Notes: generated from the letters alone by a model not told the origin. A DNA stretch of 64,000 nucleotides from Gonocerus acuteangulatus (GCA_946811695.1 OX328124.1:61626704-61690703); one strand, 5' to 3'; shown: positions 12,378 to 24,418, counted from the first letter of the stretch. Numbers and translations are program-made.

Positions 12378-12736
12378 TTTCAGTAATACATTACACAGGA
12401 GTGAAACAAATATATACATAACTTTCAATAAGTTTCATCTTTCTCTTATCTTCTTTTAATAGTAATCCTTTTTTTCTTTCTTAATTTTAAAATGTATGTA
12501 TACAAGACAAACGGCAGCACCTAAGGAGCGCATCATGAATGTATACATACATCGTAAAAACCATTAATATTAAAGGTACAAGAGCTGCATGTAAGCAGTC
12601 TCTGTATATTATTAGGTACTTATTCGCTATGAATATATGTAAGAGGAGTGTGTATGATGCCCACGAGACCGAGAAACAGCAGACAGGCTGACCTGGACAC
12701 ACAGACACACACTGAGAGCAGAAGAGAGAAAGTGAA

Positions 12737-12771
<35 letters not shown>

Positions 12772-12845
12772 AAAGAGAAAGAGAGACAGACAGACAGATA
12801 GACTACTACACGTACTGACTACAGTTACTATTCGGGGGAGGTTTG

Positions 12846-12903
<58 letters not shown>

Positions 12904-12970
12904 TTTTTTTTAAATTTTATTTTGGCTACTACTTTTCGGCTAGTTAGTTACCTAGAGCTAACTGGACTCC
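7960..12970 (-). other. Probable long 3' UTR of the Rbp6/Musashi gene
   Basis: No transposon family, SINE or coding frame is recognisable in these 5 kb, in contrast to the repeat-packed DNA on both sides. That fits a constrained, long AT-rich 3' UTR, as neural RNA-binding protein genes often have. On the minus strand there are several AATAAA hexamers, among them one at 7985-7990 followed by T/G-rich sequence, and this sets the suggested end. Two TGTAAATA sequences, the Pumilio-type recognition core, lie at 10002-10009 and 12095-12102. It also contains an A43 run on the sense strand (12330-12372), a (CT)n tract (about 12741-12768) and a (TA)n tract (12852-12900). Several nearer hexamers could end shorter transcripts. 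The left boundary is a guess. Confidence 0.35.
12330..12372. repeat. Homopolymer T43
   Basis: An uninterrupted run of 43 T, which reads A43 in the gene's sense orientation. It could be a retroposon tail or plain slippage. It produces a spurious poly-Lys frame. Confidence 0.95.
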
Positions 12971-13012
12971 TCAATGGTAACCGTTGGTGAATGCAGCTGG
13001 TATCAAGGGACC
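12971..13012 (-). CDS. Rbp6: Rbp6/Musashi terminal coding exon E with stop
   Basis: After a pyrimidine-rich acceptor ending TTTCAG (AG at 13013-13014), thirteen codons read GPLIPAAFTNGYH and then TGA (12971-12973). Vertebrate Musashi proteins end in GPLIATAFTNGYH, so this C-terminus is conserved across animals and fixes the gene's identity and end. Phase 0 matches exon D. The exon continues as 3' UTR to the left. Within 120 bases of the stop lies a (TA)n tract of about 50 bases, so transcript length may vary between individuals. Confidence 0.95.
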   Translation of the reverse strand, partial: GPLIPAAFTNGYH

Positions 13013-13309
13013 CTGAAACAGAGACAAACTAATTAGTATACTGGATGACAAGGCATCGTTAGTAAAGTCAGCAAGTTTTAGTACTACTGATGGGTCGACT
13101 ACTAACTCTAGTCAGCTTGGATATATATAACAACTAATCACTTTAAAGTAAGTTATGCTGCGTAGCCCAATTCGCTCCATCTGTCATTCAATACCGAGCG
13201 TAGCAGGCACAGGATTATATGATCATTATAATTATACTTACTCCCAACATTGTATTGTAAATCGATTATACGAAACGAACTTTTGTTATTTTATTTTTTT
13301 ATTGGCTGT

Positions 13310-13385
13310 ATTTTAACATCCACTTTTTGATAACTCTGATTTTTAAGCCAGGATTTCTAGCCAGGATAGGGTTGATGCATTTCTT
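13310..13385 (-). repeat. Decayed tRNA-SINE fragment
   Basis: The minus strand reads CAACCCTATCCTGGCTAGAAA, the body word of the tRNA-type SINE seen complete at 46033. Head and most of the tail are lost. Confidence 0.4.
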
Positions 13386-13617
13386 TAGGCACGAGGTGCA
13401 AATAGTCTAGAACTCACAGCCAACTTAATCTAGGGTGATTTATACACCTGGATGTATATCTAAAATAACTATCATGTTAATTTCATTATTACATACCGTG
13501 TAGAAGTTACGAAGTCTCAATCTGGAGGTGGCCATACGCGTACAGTTCAAATCCCAAGGCCGGGACTGCACAGTATGGCCTCAAGGTTTGGACTGTACTT
13601 GTCTAGCACACGATAAG

Positions 13618-14001
13618 TTAATCCATTCGAGACGACGATTTTGGTCCCCAAAAGAGACATTTGTTTTCTTCATTCTATTGTTAATTTTTAATAAAAAAAC
13701 ATGTTTACTATGGAAACCCAATTCGTAAGTGAATTCACATAAACAAGATATTTAGACGCCAGGTGTGCAGCTCAATCTTCGGGAAATTTTTATTGCGAGA
13801 GCGGATTGAGCACCAGTAAATATGGTTTTCCTGTACTTTACAGATTTCAATAGTTCAAGAAAAGTCATATTTTGACGACTAGTTTACTCAGAATAACTGA
13901 TAATTGCACATTACTGTTATTGCACACACGGTGTGCAGGCCGTCTTATTGCATCGGAAATCAATTGCACACACGGTGTGCAATCGGTCTCGAATGGGTTA
14001 A
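13618..14001. mobile_element. piggyBac-like MITE with TTAA target sites
   Basis: Flanked by TTAA at 13618-13621 and 13998-14001. Inner ends are TCCATTCGAGACGACGATT on the left and, in reverse complement, CCCATTCGAGACCGATT on the right, so there are terminal inverted repeats of about 17 bases. Near the right end the palindrome GCACACACGGTGTGC occurs twice (about 13922 and 13966), like the subterminal repeats of piggyBac-type elements. At 376 bp between TTAAs, with no transposase frame, it is non-autonomous. Confidence 0.65.
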
Positions 14002-14280
14002 TGAACATTATATATATTTCTTTATTGATTATTACATCCTGTATATAAATAAATCTGGTAATATGATAAATGATACAATATGGAGATGATACAATATGTG
14101 CTCAAGGCCTTCCAACTTCATCCTCGATTAACGCCAGAAAGATGCTCAGATGACGTTGAAAGGTGCCTACACAAGCTCCCTTCTGCTCCGACCAGTGGCT
14201 GGAGTCGAAGAGAGATCGGTGAGCCACAGAAAATTGTCGCACTTGAACAAAGAGAAAGCCATTGCTAACACTTCACTTGG

Positions 14281-14682
14281 TCACTGCAGCAGATCTCTAG
14301 GCCAATGTCTTTTGAGTCGCCTCGGTGGAGAGAGTGGGTGGGTGGCACTTGGTAGGGAGAGGACTTCAGGATTTTGATGAGCGGAAAGTTTAGGATGGAA
14401 ACGTTGGAATCTGGATAATACAACATCATTAACGAGTGGGATATTGAGGTCTTTATGGAGGTTGAGGTTGGAAACATAAAAATGAGCATCGACTATTGTT
14501 CTTAGGACCTTGGATTGGAATGTTTGAATGCGTCTGATGTTCGATGTTTTCGCAGTTCCCCATAGTTCTATAACGTATGTCCAAATGGGTTGCAGTAATG
14601 ATTTGGACATACGGTTCAGAATGAACATTGAAGCAGGGATTGCACAGTCCAGTAGACCCACTGAATATCCTCTCGTCCACAA
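14281..14682 (-). pseudogene. Jockey-type LINE, C-terminal end of the RT polyprotein
   Basis: A 133-codon minus-strand frame reads LLQPIWTYVIELWGTAKTSN, IRRIQTFQSKVLRTIVDAHF, YVSNLNLHKDLNIP and RLSAH-like and RRLKR motifs. This matches the region just after the RT domain of Jockey elements (IWTYGIQLWGTAS..NI..IQ.FQSK.LR.I..APWYV.N..IH.DL.IP). It ends with a stop at 14281, close to where such proteins end. Upstream sequence is in another frame and the rest of the element is absent, so it is a 5'-truncated, inactive copy. Confidence 0.8.
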
Positions 14683-14689
14683 ACATCAG

Positions 14690-14870
14690 GCCTGGCCTGC
14701 ACAGTCTTGGCCTCATTGGACTGTACAGTTAACCTATTCGTTTAATCATTCTACTTCGATGGACTGTACAGTTCAACTCTGGCCTCAGGGATGTCCCATA
14801 CGAGGTGAGGAATATCTCAAGATTTGGACTGCGCAGTCAAAATCTTGAGATATTGCTCATCGTGTATGAG
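14690..14870. repeat. GGACTGTACAGT-rich repeats and a 70-bp palindrome
   Basis: Variants of GACTGYRCAGT occur repeatedly at 13560-13605 and 14640-14840. At 14798-14867 the sequence is a nearly perfect palindrome with no spacer, centred on GACTGC/GCAGTC at 14832, with arms of about 35 bases including AATATCTCAAGATTT and AAATCTTGAGATATT. It may be a small foldback element. Confidence 0.6.
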
Positions 14871-15209
14871 CATCCTCATCCTAAACCTTATTATATGTAT
14901 TACATTAAACATTCATTAAATGCTAAGAGCCCTTAAATAAATAAATACATATTATTATGTATTAAGAACTCACTCTATTCGCACTCATACATAAGAAATG
15001 ATTCATTAAAGATCCGGTGATACCAACATGTTTTCGGACCCTATTAAATTTGTTTGATTAATTAGAATATTACTTCATAGGTCATTTTGGCACTCCAGAA
15101 GGAGAGGGCAACATATACCTGTCCAGATGAAGCACAGGCCACGTTAATAAAGTTTGCTCAAGTAGACATTTTGTGCATATGTGTAAATATATATGTGTGT
15201 GTATATGCA

Positions 15210-15212
<3 letters not shown>

Positions 15213-15279
<67 letters not shown>
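15213..15279. repeat. (TA)n microsatellite
   Basis: Pure TA dinucleotide tract of about 67 bases. Confidence 0.95.
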
Positions 15280-15283
<4 letters not shown>

Positions 15284-16819
15284 TACGCGCCACATACGAA
15301 AATTTAGAGTTATCTGTCGTGCTTGATATACTGAAACTGAGTAAACATATCCCCTCCACTCCTTTTTCGACTAAATTTGCATAAAATAAATCGGAACTTC
15401 TTGCATTTAATAAATTGCATAGAGCATAAATTCATTGTCGGAAACGACTTTGGATTTATGTCCTTCCAGATTCACTATTTAAATGTATTATAAGTTAGTG
15501 AATTGGTCGACGTTGAAGTCAATTATTTTTGACGAACCCCTAAAAATATTAAGAGCTGCTTAAATCAACAACCAAAAAATAAATAGATAAAATTAAAAAT
15601 AATATGTGAATTTTCGTCTTTCGATAAAGTTGGAGGTATGTAACAGGTGGCAAATCAACTTAATGACCAGGAGTAAAAAAAAAAACTATAAAAATATGCC
15701 ATGAGACTTTTGTGTAAATAGGAAACAATGCGGCAGCAATGCTATAATATGACTTATTGAATTATGCGTTTGATTTAAAAAAAAAAACAACAACAAAAAA
15801 ACATGTAAAGTATCAATTGAATATTATGACATTAAAAAATAACTTAAAAGTCTCTATATTAAAATCCCGGTCTACAGCAAACATGTAAAATAAGCAAAAC
15901 AATATAAACTTTGAATAAAATTGTCAATTATAATTTTCACTTAATAGGAGTTACCATCGACCAATTATCCTTGACGAAATTCGTATTTAATCTGCACATA
16001 GTTAATACACTCGAAGCTTAAAGGGATGTGTTTGGAGTAAGTGCTATTACGTGTAACCAAGTCATGAACACGGAACACCTTTCCAGTCTGTAGATAGAAA
16101 CCACAACATGGAAAGGTAGGATCGGGTAAATTGAGGATTTAACAATCCAAGCAATCCGCATCATTACATTGAAAAAAAAAATAATCAATTGAAATCATAT
16201 ACAACAGTTTTAGTTATTTAACAATCATGTTTCAGTAATTGCTTCATGTTTAGTTTATATTCGGAATGAATTCTATATTTTACCCTAATTAGTTCGTATC
16301 GAAATAATTGTTAGTTTTGATCTAATTTTCCTGTTAGATTCAAATAAATTCCCATATTGTATTATTACATCCGATTATGACGAGTATTTAATTTCAACTT
16401 TTGTTTGCAGACATTACAATATTTGAACGGAACACTAGTAAATTAGATTGAAATGGCCCATCAGATTAGAAATTGTTTCTTTAAATTTGTATTTGTCTAT
16501 CAATAATGTTTCCGGTATTTAATTACATTCGTGCCTATAACGATGAAGATTGCAGTAATGGATAATTTTGAGAAACGGGCGAGAGCCTGTAGAGTAAAAA
16601 ATGAAAATTCTCAGCCAAAATAAATATTAAAAGAGGCGCAGAAATATATTCCTTTTTCGGTAGAATATTAAGTAATAAATAATAAGGTTTACAATTTAAG
16701 GTTATATATTTCGTAAATAATAATGTTTATAATAAAATGTGTAATTTATGTACAGCAATTAAAGGTTTAAAATATATGGTCAAAATATAATAATTAATTT
16801 TGCCGACGAATATATATGG

Positions 16820-16985
16820 TTTAAATCGTGGGTTCGATTCCCACTAGGGGTGGTGGCTTTTCTTTCGAAAAAAAGAAAAGGCATCACCCCTATCCTGGCT
16901 AGAAAAGGGTGGTAACCTATAGGTAACCCGTCCTAAAATTCGTAGTTAATAATAAATGGACGTTAAAATTTAAATTAAATAAATC
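16820..16985 (+). repeat. tRNA-type SINE, 5'-truncated copy
   Basis: Begins within the B box (GTGGGTTCGATTCCCAC), then GGTGGTGGCTTTTCTTT, CCTATCCTGGCTAGAAAAGG, GTGGTAACCTATAGGTAACC and the tail word TGGACGTTAAAATTTAAAT. Same family as 46033-46222. Confidence 0.8.
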
Positions 16986-17172
16986 TAGGTCCTAATTTAT
17001 TCTAAAAAGTTGAGTCGAAATAATTACTGGGATATATTCATTTGGTTCGCTCTTTTTATTTCAAAGTATCTGACCCCGTGAACTTCGTATCGCCAAACAT
17101 TCAATGAATGTCGAGTTAATGTTTTCCCAAACTGAATTTATTAACGTAATACAATAAATACTACAAATGTAT

Positions 17173-17185
17173 TATAGCTTATAAG

Positions 17186-17229
<44 letters not shown>

Positions 17230-17242
17230 CTTATAAGCTATA
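17173..17242. repeat. Perfect palindrome around a (TA)n tract
   Basis: TATAGCTTATAAGAATTATA on the left is mirrored by TATAATTCTTATAAGCTATA on the right, with TA repeats between. The non-repeat arms show that this is more than a microsatellite. Confidence 0.8.
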
Positions 17243-18059
17243 GCTCAATTTTCAGCACATTGTTCAGGAACAGCTCCAGCGACACGGACACGATTTCTGC
17301 TTTGATCATCCACCTTAGCGGTCAAACATGCATACGTTTTGATTTGATCACAGTTCTTATTCTTGCACGTATTATGATTTAATAATAGAATGACTAAATA
17401 ACATTCTGCGTGTAATAGTTGAGTATTATGCGCAAACACTCGGATGGTAATTACTGCTGGAGGCTCTAGTGAGCTATCGCTCATTCCCTTAACGCCCCGA
17501 GGCTGACATGAGTGATGGTCACACTCCATCATTTGTCTCCAGGCTTCTACCTATGTTCGGCAGCCTTTGTCACTCTATTACCTCTAGTTCTTCTTACACA
17601 CTCTAGGGCAGGCTTCTTTCAATACCATATAGGCTTATAAGAGATAAAAAAGTATGCGATATTCTTACAGTATATACTTGTTGCGTAACAGTAATATAAT
17701 TGTTGGTTATATAAAAGACCGTTACGTGAGAGCTGTAAAAGGGGATAGTTAGCCCCATATATTTTCAGCATAGTTTTTTAAATACAAAGCTTTGGTCTTC
17801 CTCCATTCCCTAGGCATTCATTGCTGAAGAAATTTTTCTTCAAATCTGACGTTTTATCCTAGCCGAATCTCGGTATTCCTTGAATTCTTAACAAAAGAAT
17901 TCTTCTTGCATATTTTAGTCTTCTACCTTTAAGAATAGTTTTGGTTTTCAAACGCTAAATGTATAAGATATATTATCTGAAAGTAGGCAATATATATTTT
18001 ATTTGTGTATTATTCTTGAAAAGGAGTAAAATAGTCTAGCTGTTTTGAATATAACCAGG

Positions 18060-18480
18060 GCTGTAATGACAGTTTGAGCCCTTTCTGAATGGGAAATGTT
18101 CCTTTCTGCTGAAGAAGGTTTGGCCATAGAGACAGGAAAAGCTAATGGTTTCCTTTAATTTCGTTGCTGGAGAGCTATTAATTTCCAGCGCCCTCCTCGG
18201 GCCGAATATCTGGCTGGAGGCTCTGAATAAATTAGTAGGATAAAATTATACAGATTTAGTCAGAAGGGAGAGGGCAGAGAGAGATTATTGGTTGAATTGC
18301 GGGCGTGGTCTGGATTTCCATACGGTCCGATCCGGCAGAGCATTAGCAGGACGTGCCGCACGAATAGAAATAAGGCCTCTCTCAGGGGTATTCCTTCCAT
18401 GATCGTTCTTTAGGCTCCAATTACCCTAGCGATATGGCTCCATGCCAGGGCCTTTTAGCTCTTTTATTCCTTCTACTTTA
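18060..18480. other. GC-richer unassigned intronic island
   Basis: Base composition is clearly richer in G and C than the surrounding intron, without repeat-family words or a long open frame with splice signals. A conserved regulatory element is possible, but nothing in the sequence proves it. Confidence 0.3.
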
Positions 18481-20483
18481 TATACTAAGCAAGAACTACA
18501 AATAAAAAAAAATACAGAAAGAATCTACAGCAAATATTATTGAATAATGTAAAGAGAGTTTATCCTGCTCTTCCTCTGAGGAATTTAAAACTTTAGCGAT
18601 TTTGGTTCAAGGGAATTCGGAGCAAAGTTAACAGATCATTTGGTAAGGATGAAGGGCCAGGTCTATTTCATTCGTTTACAAATTCTCCAAAACTTGAAGG
18701 TGCTAAATACAAGCCAGATTCAAAACTCTTTCTTGATTGAAACTTTAATAACAACAATTCTTCGAAACGTTCCAAAACATAGAAAGAGTGATCCCAAAAA
18801 CTAGCAAATTTTATGTAATAGGAATGTCAAATAATCTCATTGGAATTATCCAAACTATTTATTATTTACAACGAGATATAGATAGTTAGCCGTTAAGGTG
18901 ATAAGAATTTAAAGAATTATTGGGATTCGGCTAAGAGAAAACATTAGATTTTTAGGAAAATCTACATTACCAACGTTTCGGCATGCTTCTTAGCAAGTAG
19001 CATTCTTTAGCAAGAAAAGCCTGTGGGATGGAGGAAAACCACGATAAAGTTCAGGTAATTATTGATAAGTGTAAGGCACACTTATACATGGTCTATCCAT
19101 GGTCCTAAAAGGTTTCTGAACAACAAAACAAATGTGGACTTAATCGAAAAGGGGGGGGGGCATAGATTGCTAATCTGGTCTGCCATTCCCTTGCTGAAAA
19201 AAAGAGAAAATTCGAAAAAAAAGTAGCAGCTCTATTTTTTTGAAATCTTTATACGTCAACCACTAGTTTGGCATAGTGTCTCCATGATTTTTGAGGATTT
19301 GTTAATACGTGTGATGTTCAAACATCTAAAACGAGGCAAACAGAGCAAGTGAGCCGTGTAAAAGAACCAGTCCTTTTGAGTGAGTGGAGCGTTCAAAGCC
19401 GTTCTTCAAAATGAGCCGTTTCGAACATCTCTTGATCTAACAGCTTTTATCTGTTTTTCGTGGGATTTGACCAATTTAGGTTGATCAGGAATTTGAATTT
19501 TAGTATGACCAATTAAATCTTCAATTCTACCAATATCAATAATAGATATTGTATCTGCTATGTGAAGATAGTTCCTTCAATGTCATTGTGTCAAACGATT
19601 TCTGCAGGTCTGGACTTTTGGTATATTTACGTAATTAATTTCATTAGAGTTGTGAAATTGTGATAAATTTAAAGATATTGTGCAATAAATTTCGATAGGA
19701 CGATAGGAAATTTCGAGTTTGACCTTCGTTCCATTATATGTTTTTTTAAATCGGAAACACTTTAAAATGACATAGTACCTGCATATCAGACGTTTAATGG
19801 ATTCATTAGAAAACATTATAGAACGTTCATAATGATTTAATGTATTTCGTTAATTTCATTAGGAAATTAACGGGGATTTCGTTAATTGCACGGGGATTAA
19901 ATGGTTGTTCTGTAATAATGACATGTGATGATTGAATTATCTTCTGAGAATGAGTTTGCTGGGAAGTGGGAACGTGCTTCAAAAATGTGAATATGAAAGG
20001 CAGAAAAAGGAGCTGGATGAAACAAAGACCAAATTGAATTGATATTAAAATAATTAATGAACATTACATTGTATACTACGCCACACCATTGTATGCTCTA
20101 AAACTTAGTTTGTCAGGAATGTCCTGAATAGCAATAAAAAGGATTTATGACGTAAACTGGATATAAGAGAATTGAATCTCATACTCATGTGTGCTTTAAT
20201 CCTATTCGAGAAATAATTGAAATGGTTATTCATGGATCCCGGAATCCATTTATGGATAATTGAAGCGGAGAGATGTGGAATACGTGATAATGTTGCATGT
20301 TTATCTTGTCGCTTCGTTCCAAGAACCCTTTCCAGCTAACGAAAACCTTTTACATTGAATATTTATGTATTCATGGCGGTAAAGGGAAGTTTTTCTTTTT
20401 GAAAAGATTTCAAAATAATCTTCCCCATGAATATCTGAAATGATTCTAGAGGGAACGGCTTTACAAGTCTTCCTATAATTAAA

Positions 20484-20565
20484 ATAGTACGACTCGCAGA
20501 ATCTGCCTTGTCTTGTCCAAGTGTCATTTGGAAAACTTGAAATAATAACTATCAATGTTTTTTTC
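20484..20565 (+). repeat. Diverged copy of the CCGACTCGCAGG repeat family
   Basis: Shares ACGACTCGCAG, GTCATTTGGAAA and the following AATAATAACTATCAATG-like stretch with 1006-1090, in the same order. Confidence 0.4.
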
Positions 20566-21898
20566 TAACTTCCTGCACGTTTTCCTCTACATTTATATAT
20601 ATATATATTTGCGAGCGTGCGAGTATACATGTATGCATATATTAATTCTCTACGAAGGATTCCTAAAAGTCATCAGTAAAAATTAATAGAGAAGGTTTGG
20701 CCTCTTGATTGAATAATAGTAGCCCTTTGGTTAAGGTTTGTGCATAATTAGGCCGATATTATTGGATAATGCTCTATTAATGATTGCAGAACTATTATTG
20801 TCCATAGTAGCTAGACGTTGAATACCTCGAGCAGTCATTGCGAGTTGGGTTTCTATATCGTAAAGTTTGCAAACTCCTCGTTTCTCTTCATTGTACAAAC
20901 CGAGAACCATTGTCCGATTTCAATTATCACCTTGGCCTGCCCGGATGGAGTAAGTTGGTTAGGCTTTAGTTGGCCAAGTTGTTCCGTTGTTGTTTATCTT
21001 AACGGAACCTTCGTAAACTTTCTTAAGTAAAGAATATCTCACTCAGATATCCAGGTACTATGTTAATCATCTTGAAATGTTTATTATGACATTTATTTAT
21101 GTCAACCCCCCGCAAAAGCATACAACTGACTTATGATGAAAGATGCTATCATTAGCTTATTTTCGTAAGACAATAAGGCGACTAAAATGAATTCATATCC
21201 AATTCTAACTAGAACCAAAGTTGGGCATGAATTAATTCATTTTTCAATTGTCCGAGAAAACAAATAACTTTTTAACCACGATTGATTTTTTAATCGGCAG
21301 ATATAATTACTTTTTATCAGTTTATTGATTTGCTTTTATCTCCTTTAATTGCGTTTAGAATTAATTTTATTGCGATTTAAAAAAATTAATTGTTTTATAA
21401 AACAATTGGCATATATTCAGATTATACTTATTACGTATTATTTTGGAAAGAAATTTTAATGAATTATATTTAATTAATTGATGTAACAAGAAATGTACGC
21501 CTAAAATAAACTGGTTATGTTTTTAATTTTATTACAAGAACTGCCAAAATGAGTGCAAAAAGTCGAGTGAACGTCCATTATTTACTTGCAGGATTATAGT
21601 CAAATAACATTCTTAAATGATGCATATTAACTGGGGGTTAAAACATTTTCAGGCAATTTCAAATAAATCTGTTCGATTAATTTTTTAAAAAAGAAAAAAA
21701 CAATTTACATTTTAGGCTCCTATCATCTTCTACTGTCATATTAATTTTCAGAGATTATTTTGAGTCATTTATCATGGTCGCCTTTGTTTTGATTCTTCTG
21801 AGTAGTGCGGGAGAGTATCACTTAGCGCCGTGCAACTTAGGTTGAGGAGGGAATGGTTACTCTCGTCCAGTACATAAACATATAAATGTGTGTGCATA

Positions 21899-21904
<6 letters not shown>

Positions 21905-21953
<49 letters not shown>
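21905..21953. repeat. (TA)n microsatellite
   Basis: TA dinucleotide tract of about 49 bases. Confidence 0.9.
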
Positions 21954-21955
<2 letters not shown>

Positions 21956-22329
21956 GTAAATCTTTTTTATTCCTTTTACATTATTTTTTATATTATTGCT
22001 TACTGGGCTTCTTCAACGAAAACCTTCGTTTTTTACCCTGTTCCCTTTTTGTTTTTGACCTTTCTATAGTATTCCGAAGTTTTTTCGGAGAATCTTCTAT
22101 AGTAAGCAACGCTATTGTACTTTATGTATGTTTATACATTTACTATTTGAATCATAACGTGAAGGAGCGTTAATGACGTGGAAAGGGTAGGATGAAATAA
22201 CATTGGAAATTGTACGAGTCTCTTCGTAGAGGGGCAAAGGAAGGACATAAAAAAACAGAGAATATTTATTGGAGAGGGAAGTTGGTTTTAATACCGACTG
22301 AAATCTGTATTTTATTTATATATCTATAT

Positions 22330-22354
22330 AAATACGTTTCTAATCAACACACGT

Positions 22355-22385
<31 letters not shown>

Positions 22386-22445
22386 CATATACATATATAT
22401 ATGTGTGTGTGTGTGTGTATGTGTGTGTTTATTAGAAACGTATTT
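22330..22445. repeat. 116-bp palindrome with (CA)n-(TA)n-(TG)n core
   Basis: Left arm AAATACGTTTCTAAT and right arm ATTAGAAACGTATTT are exact mirrors. Between them CA repeats turn through TA into TG repeats, so the whole locus can fold into one hairpin. Confidence 0.8.
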
Positions 22446-23044
22446 CTTTAGAACAGATGGCAAACAAAGTATATAATAGAAGAGCTGATACAAAGATAAT
22501 AAAGCTAAACATTAAGAGAATAATCGAAAAGCATAATAGGGACACTTTATACGAAATAGCCGACTAAAAACAATAATACAATTGATTCTGGTTATATAAA
22601 ATCTAATCGGAAGTAATTCGTCGTGAATATATCAGCATACTGCTGTGCTATAAATCCGTAATATTACAGACAGAATTATGTTATTACAGAAAAGGAACAG
22701 ACGTTGCAGGATTTCCATTGAATCTGGACTGAGTAGCGATATTGGTGTTATTATTATTATTTATGAATCCCTACACTTTCGACAACCTATTTCAAAGCTC
22801 TACTACCATCATTTTCTAATATCACGTCGCCCTTCTAGAAAGCCCTTGGATACGATCTCATTACATACGACGCACTGGGGTTCTAAAAGCCCGATTTTTG
22901 AAAAAAAAAAAAAACTATAGGTACTTGAATGTTTCTGTTTTCGGTATCATGTTTGAAGTATTTATTTGTGTTGAGTCGAGTGCGAACACTACCAATGCGA
23001 TAGAATAATTATTTAGGATGATTAACAGATTTTATATTAAGCAA

Positions 23045-23272
23045 GTATACAATTTTGTTGGAGGCCTAGTGGCCGTGAGGGTTAAGGCGTGAACACTTAA
23101 CAGTTCTTGCCAAAGGTCGTGGGTTCGATTCTTACTATAGGGTGGTGACTTTTCTTTAAAAGAAAGAAAAGGCATCGGCCCTATCCTGGCTAGAAAAAGT
23201 TGGTAACCTACAGATAACCCGTCCCAAAATTCGTAGTTAATAATAATGGACGTTAACATTTAAATAATTTTA
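23045..23272 (+). repeat. tRNA-type SINE, near full length
   Basis: A-box-like GGCCGTGAGGGTTAAGG and B-box-like GGTCGTGGGTTCGATTCTTA head, then GGTGGTGACTTTTCTTT, CCTATCCTGGCTAGAAAAAG, TGGTAACCTACAGATAACCC and TGGACGTTAACATTTAAAT tail. Confidence 0.85.
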
Positions 23273-23939
23273 AATTTTAAGAAAGTCATATGTTACTGAA
23301 TGGGTGGAGAGATGTATGAATCCAAACGTATTTTTGATTGCTGTGTCGAATAAATTAACAACTAATGTAAAACCGCTAACTGTTCTCGACGTATAAAATT
23401 ATACTTAAAACGAATAAATTTATTTAATATCCATGTTAATGTTCAGCTAATTGCTATAACAAAATGATCTACAGGAAATAATAATGGTAAAATCGTATTA
23501 ATCCTAAAGTAATTTCATCGCTAATTGACACCTTCATTTTTATAGGCTTTCAACAAATACTGCCTTATACGGTGATGAAAGTTATAAGATAGGAACTTAA
23601 ATACTTTGACGTAAAACCAAGCGGAGACCATAGCTAAGTACCTCTTTTTTCCTACTCCAAATAAACTAAGGATAATTGACTTTCATTACGAATATCTTTA
23701 CAACTTGAATGCACCAAGTTCGTTGCATATTTTTGCAAAAAAAAAGGTTCTTTTAAAACCTACATACATATACATAAGATTTCCTAGGTACAACCAATTT
23801 TTCAGAAATAAAAGTTGAATAAAATATTGATTTACTTGTCACTGATAACTGTGAGATTTCTATACGTTGAGAAAACGGTCAATAAAAAGGTCTTTTGGGA
23901 TCAGAAGTAGAAATAAAATGGAAAAGCAATAGTAGAGCA

Positions 23940-23977
23940 GTATTCTTACAGGTAACCCTAATTACCTGTAAGAATAC
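23940..23977. repeat. 16-bp perfect hairpin
   Basis: GTATTCTTACAGGTAA (23940-23955) and TTACCTGTAAGAATAC (23962-23977) with a six-base loop. A partial third copy, TAATTACTTGTAAGAATCCC, follows at about 23993. Confidence 0.85.
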
Positions 23978-24418
23978 CCCGGGTTAATACCTAATTACTT
24001 GTAAGAATCCCGTTGGAACTCCTTCGATTTGCAGTCTTTTTCCCTAACGGCTGTGCAACATACCTTCTTACCTTTATTAATTATTTTTTATTTATTTTAT
24101 AAAAATATGTATTTTCATAGACATCTGTTGGGCAACGACCATAATTATTTTATGACACAATAAGATGCAAAATCTCTAGAAAGTCATGCAAGGTCAAGAA
24201 AGGTCAGATGCCGTTTATATTAAACAATTGCTCCTGATGGGAAATAAGTACGGAAGATTAGTGAGAAGTTAAATTGTTTTAAATGATTGATATTATGTGA
24301 TTTTGAAAATAAATTACTAATAAAAAAGGGTCAAAATCTTATATTATTGTTGTTTTTTCAATCCTTTTTGCAGACATAATGCTACTATCTGAAAGTGTAT
24401 TACTATAGTATAACTCAC

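Larger units (their letters stand above)
13013..24418 (-). other. Rbp6/Musashi intron D-E (11.4 kb)
   Basis: Bounded by GTGAGT after exon D and TTTCAG before exon E. It contains the piggyBac-like MITE, Jockey fragment, long palindromes, TA tracts and two SINE copies listed separately. The stretches 15360-16800, 17600-18050, 18500-20480, 20600-21880 and 23280-23930 show only AT-rich sequence with nothing I can name. Confidence 0.85.

Noticed and set aside
12207..12428. Poly-lysine frame
   Set aside because: Artefact of the T43 homopolymer.
17245..17532. 95-codon minus-strand frame with seven cysteines
   Set aside because: It ends against the TA palindrome and has no splice signals, signal peptide or family match that I recognise. 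It could be a decayed fragment, but evidence is too thin for a gene call.
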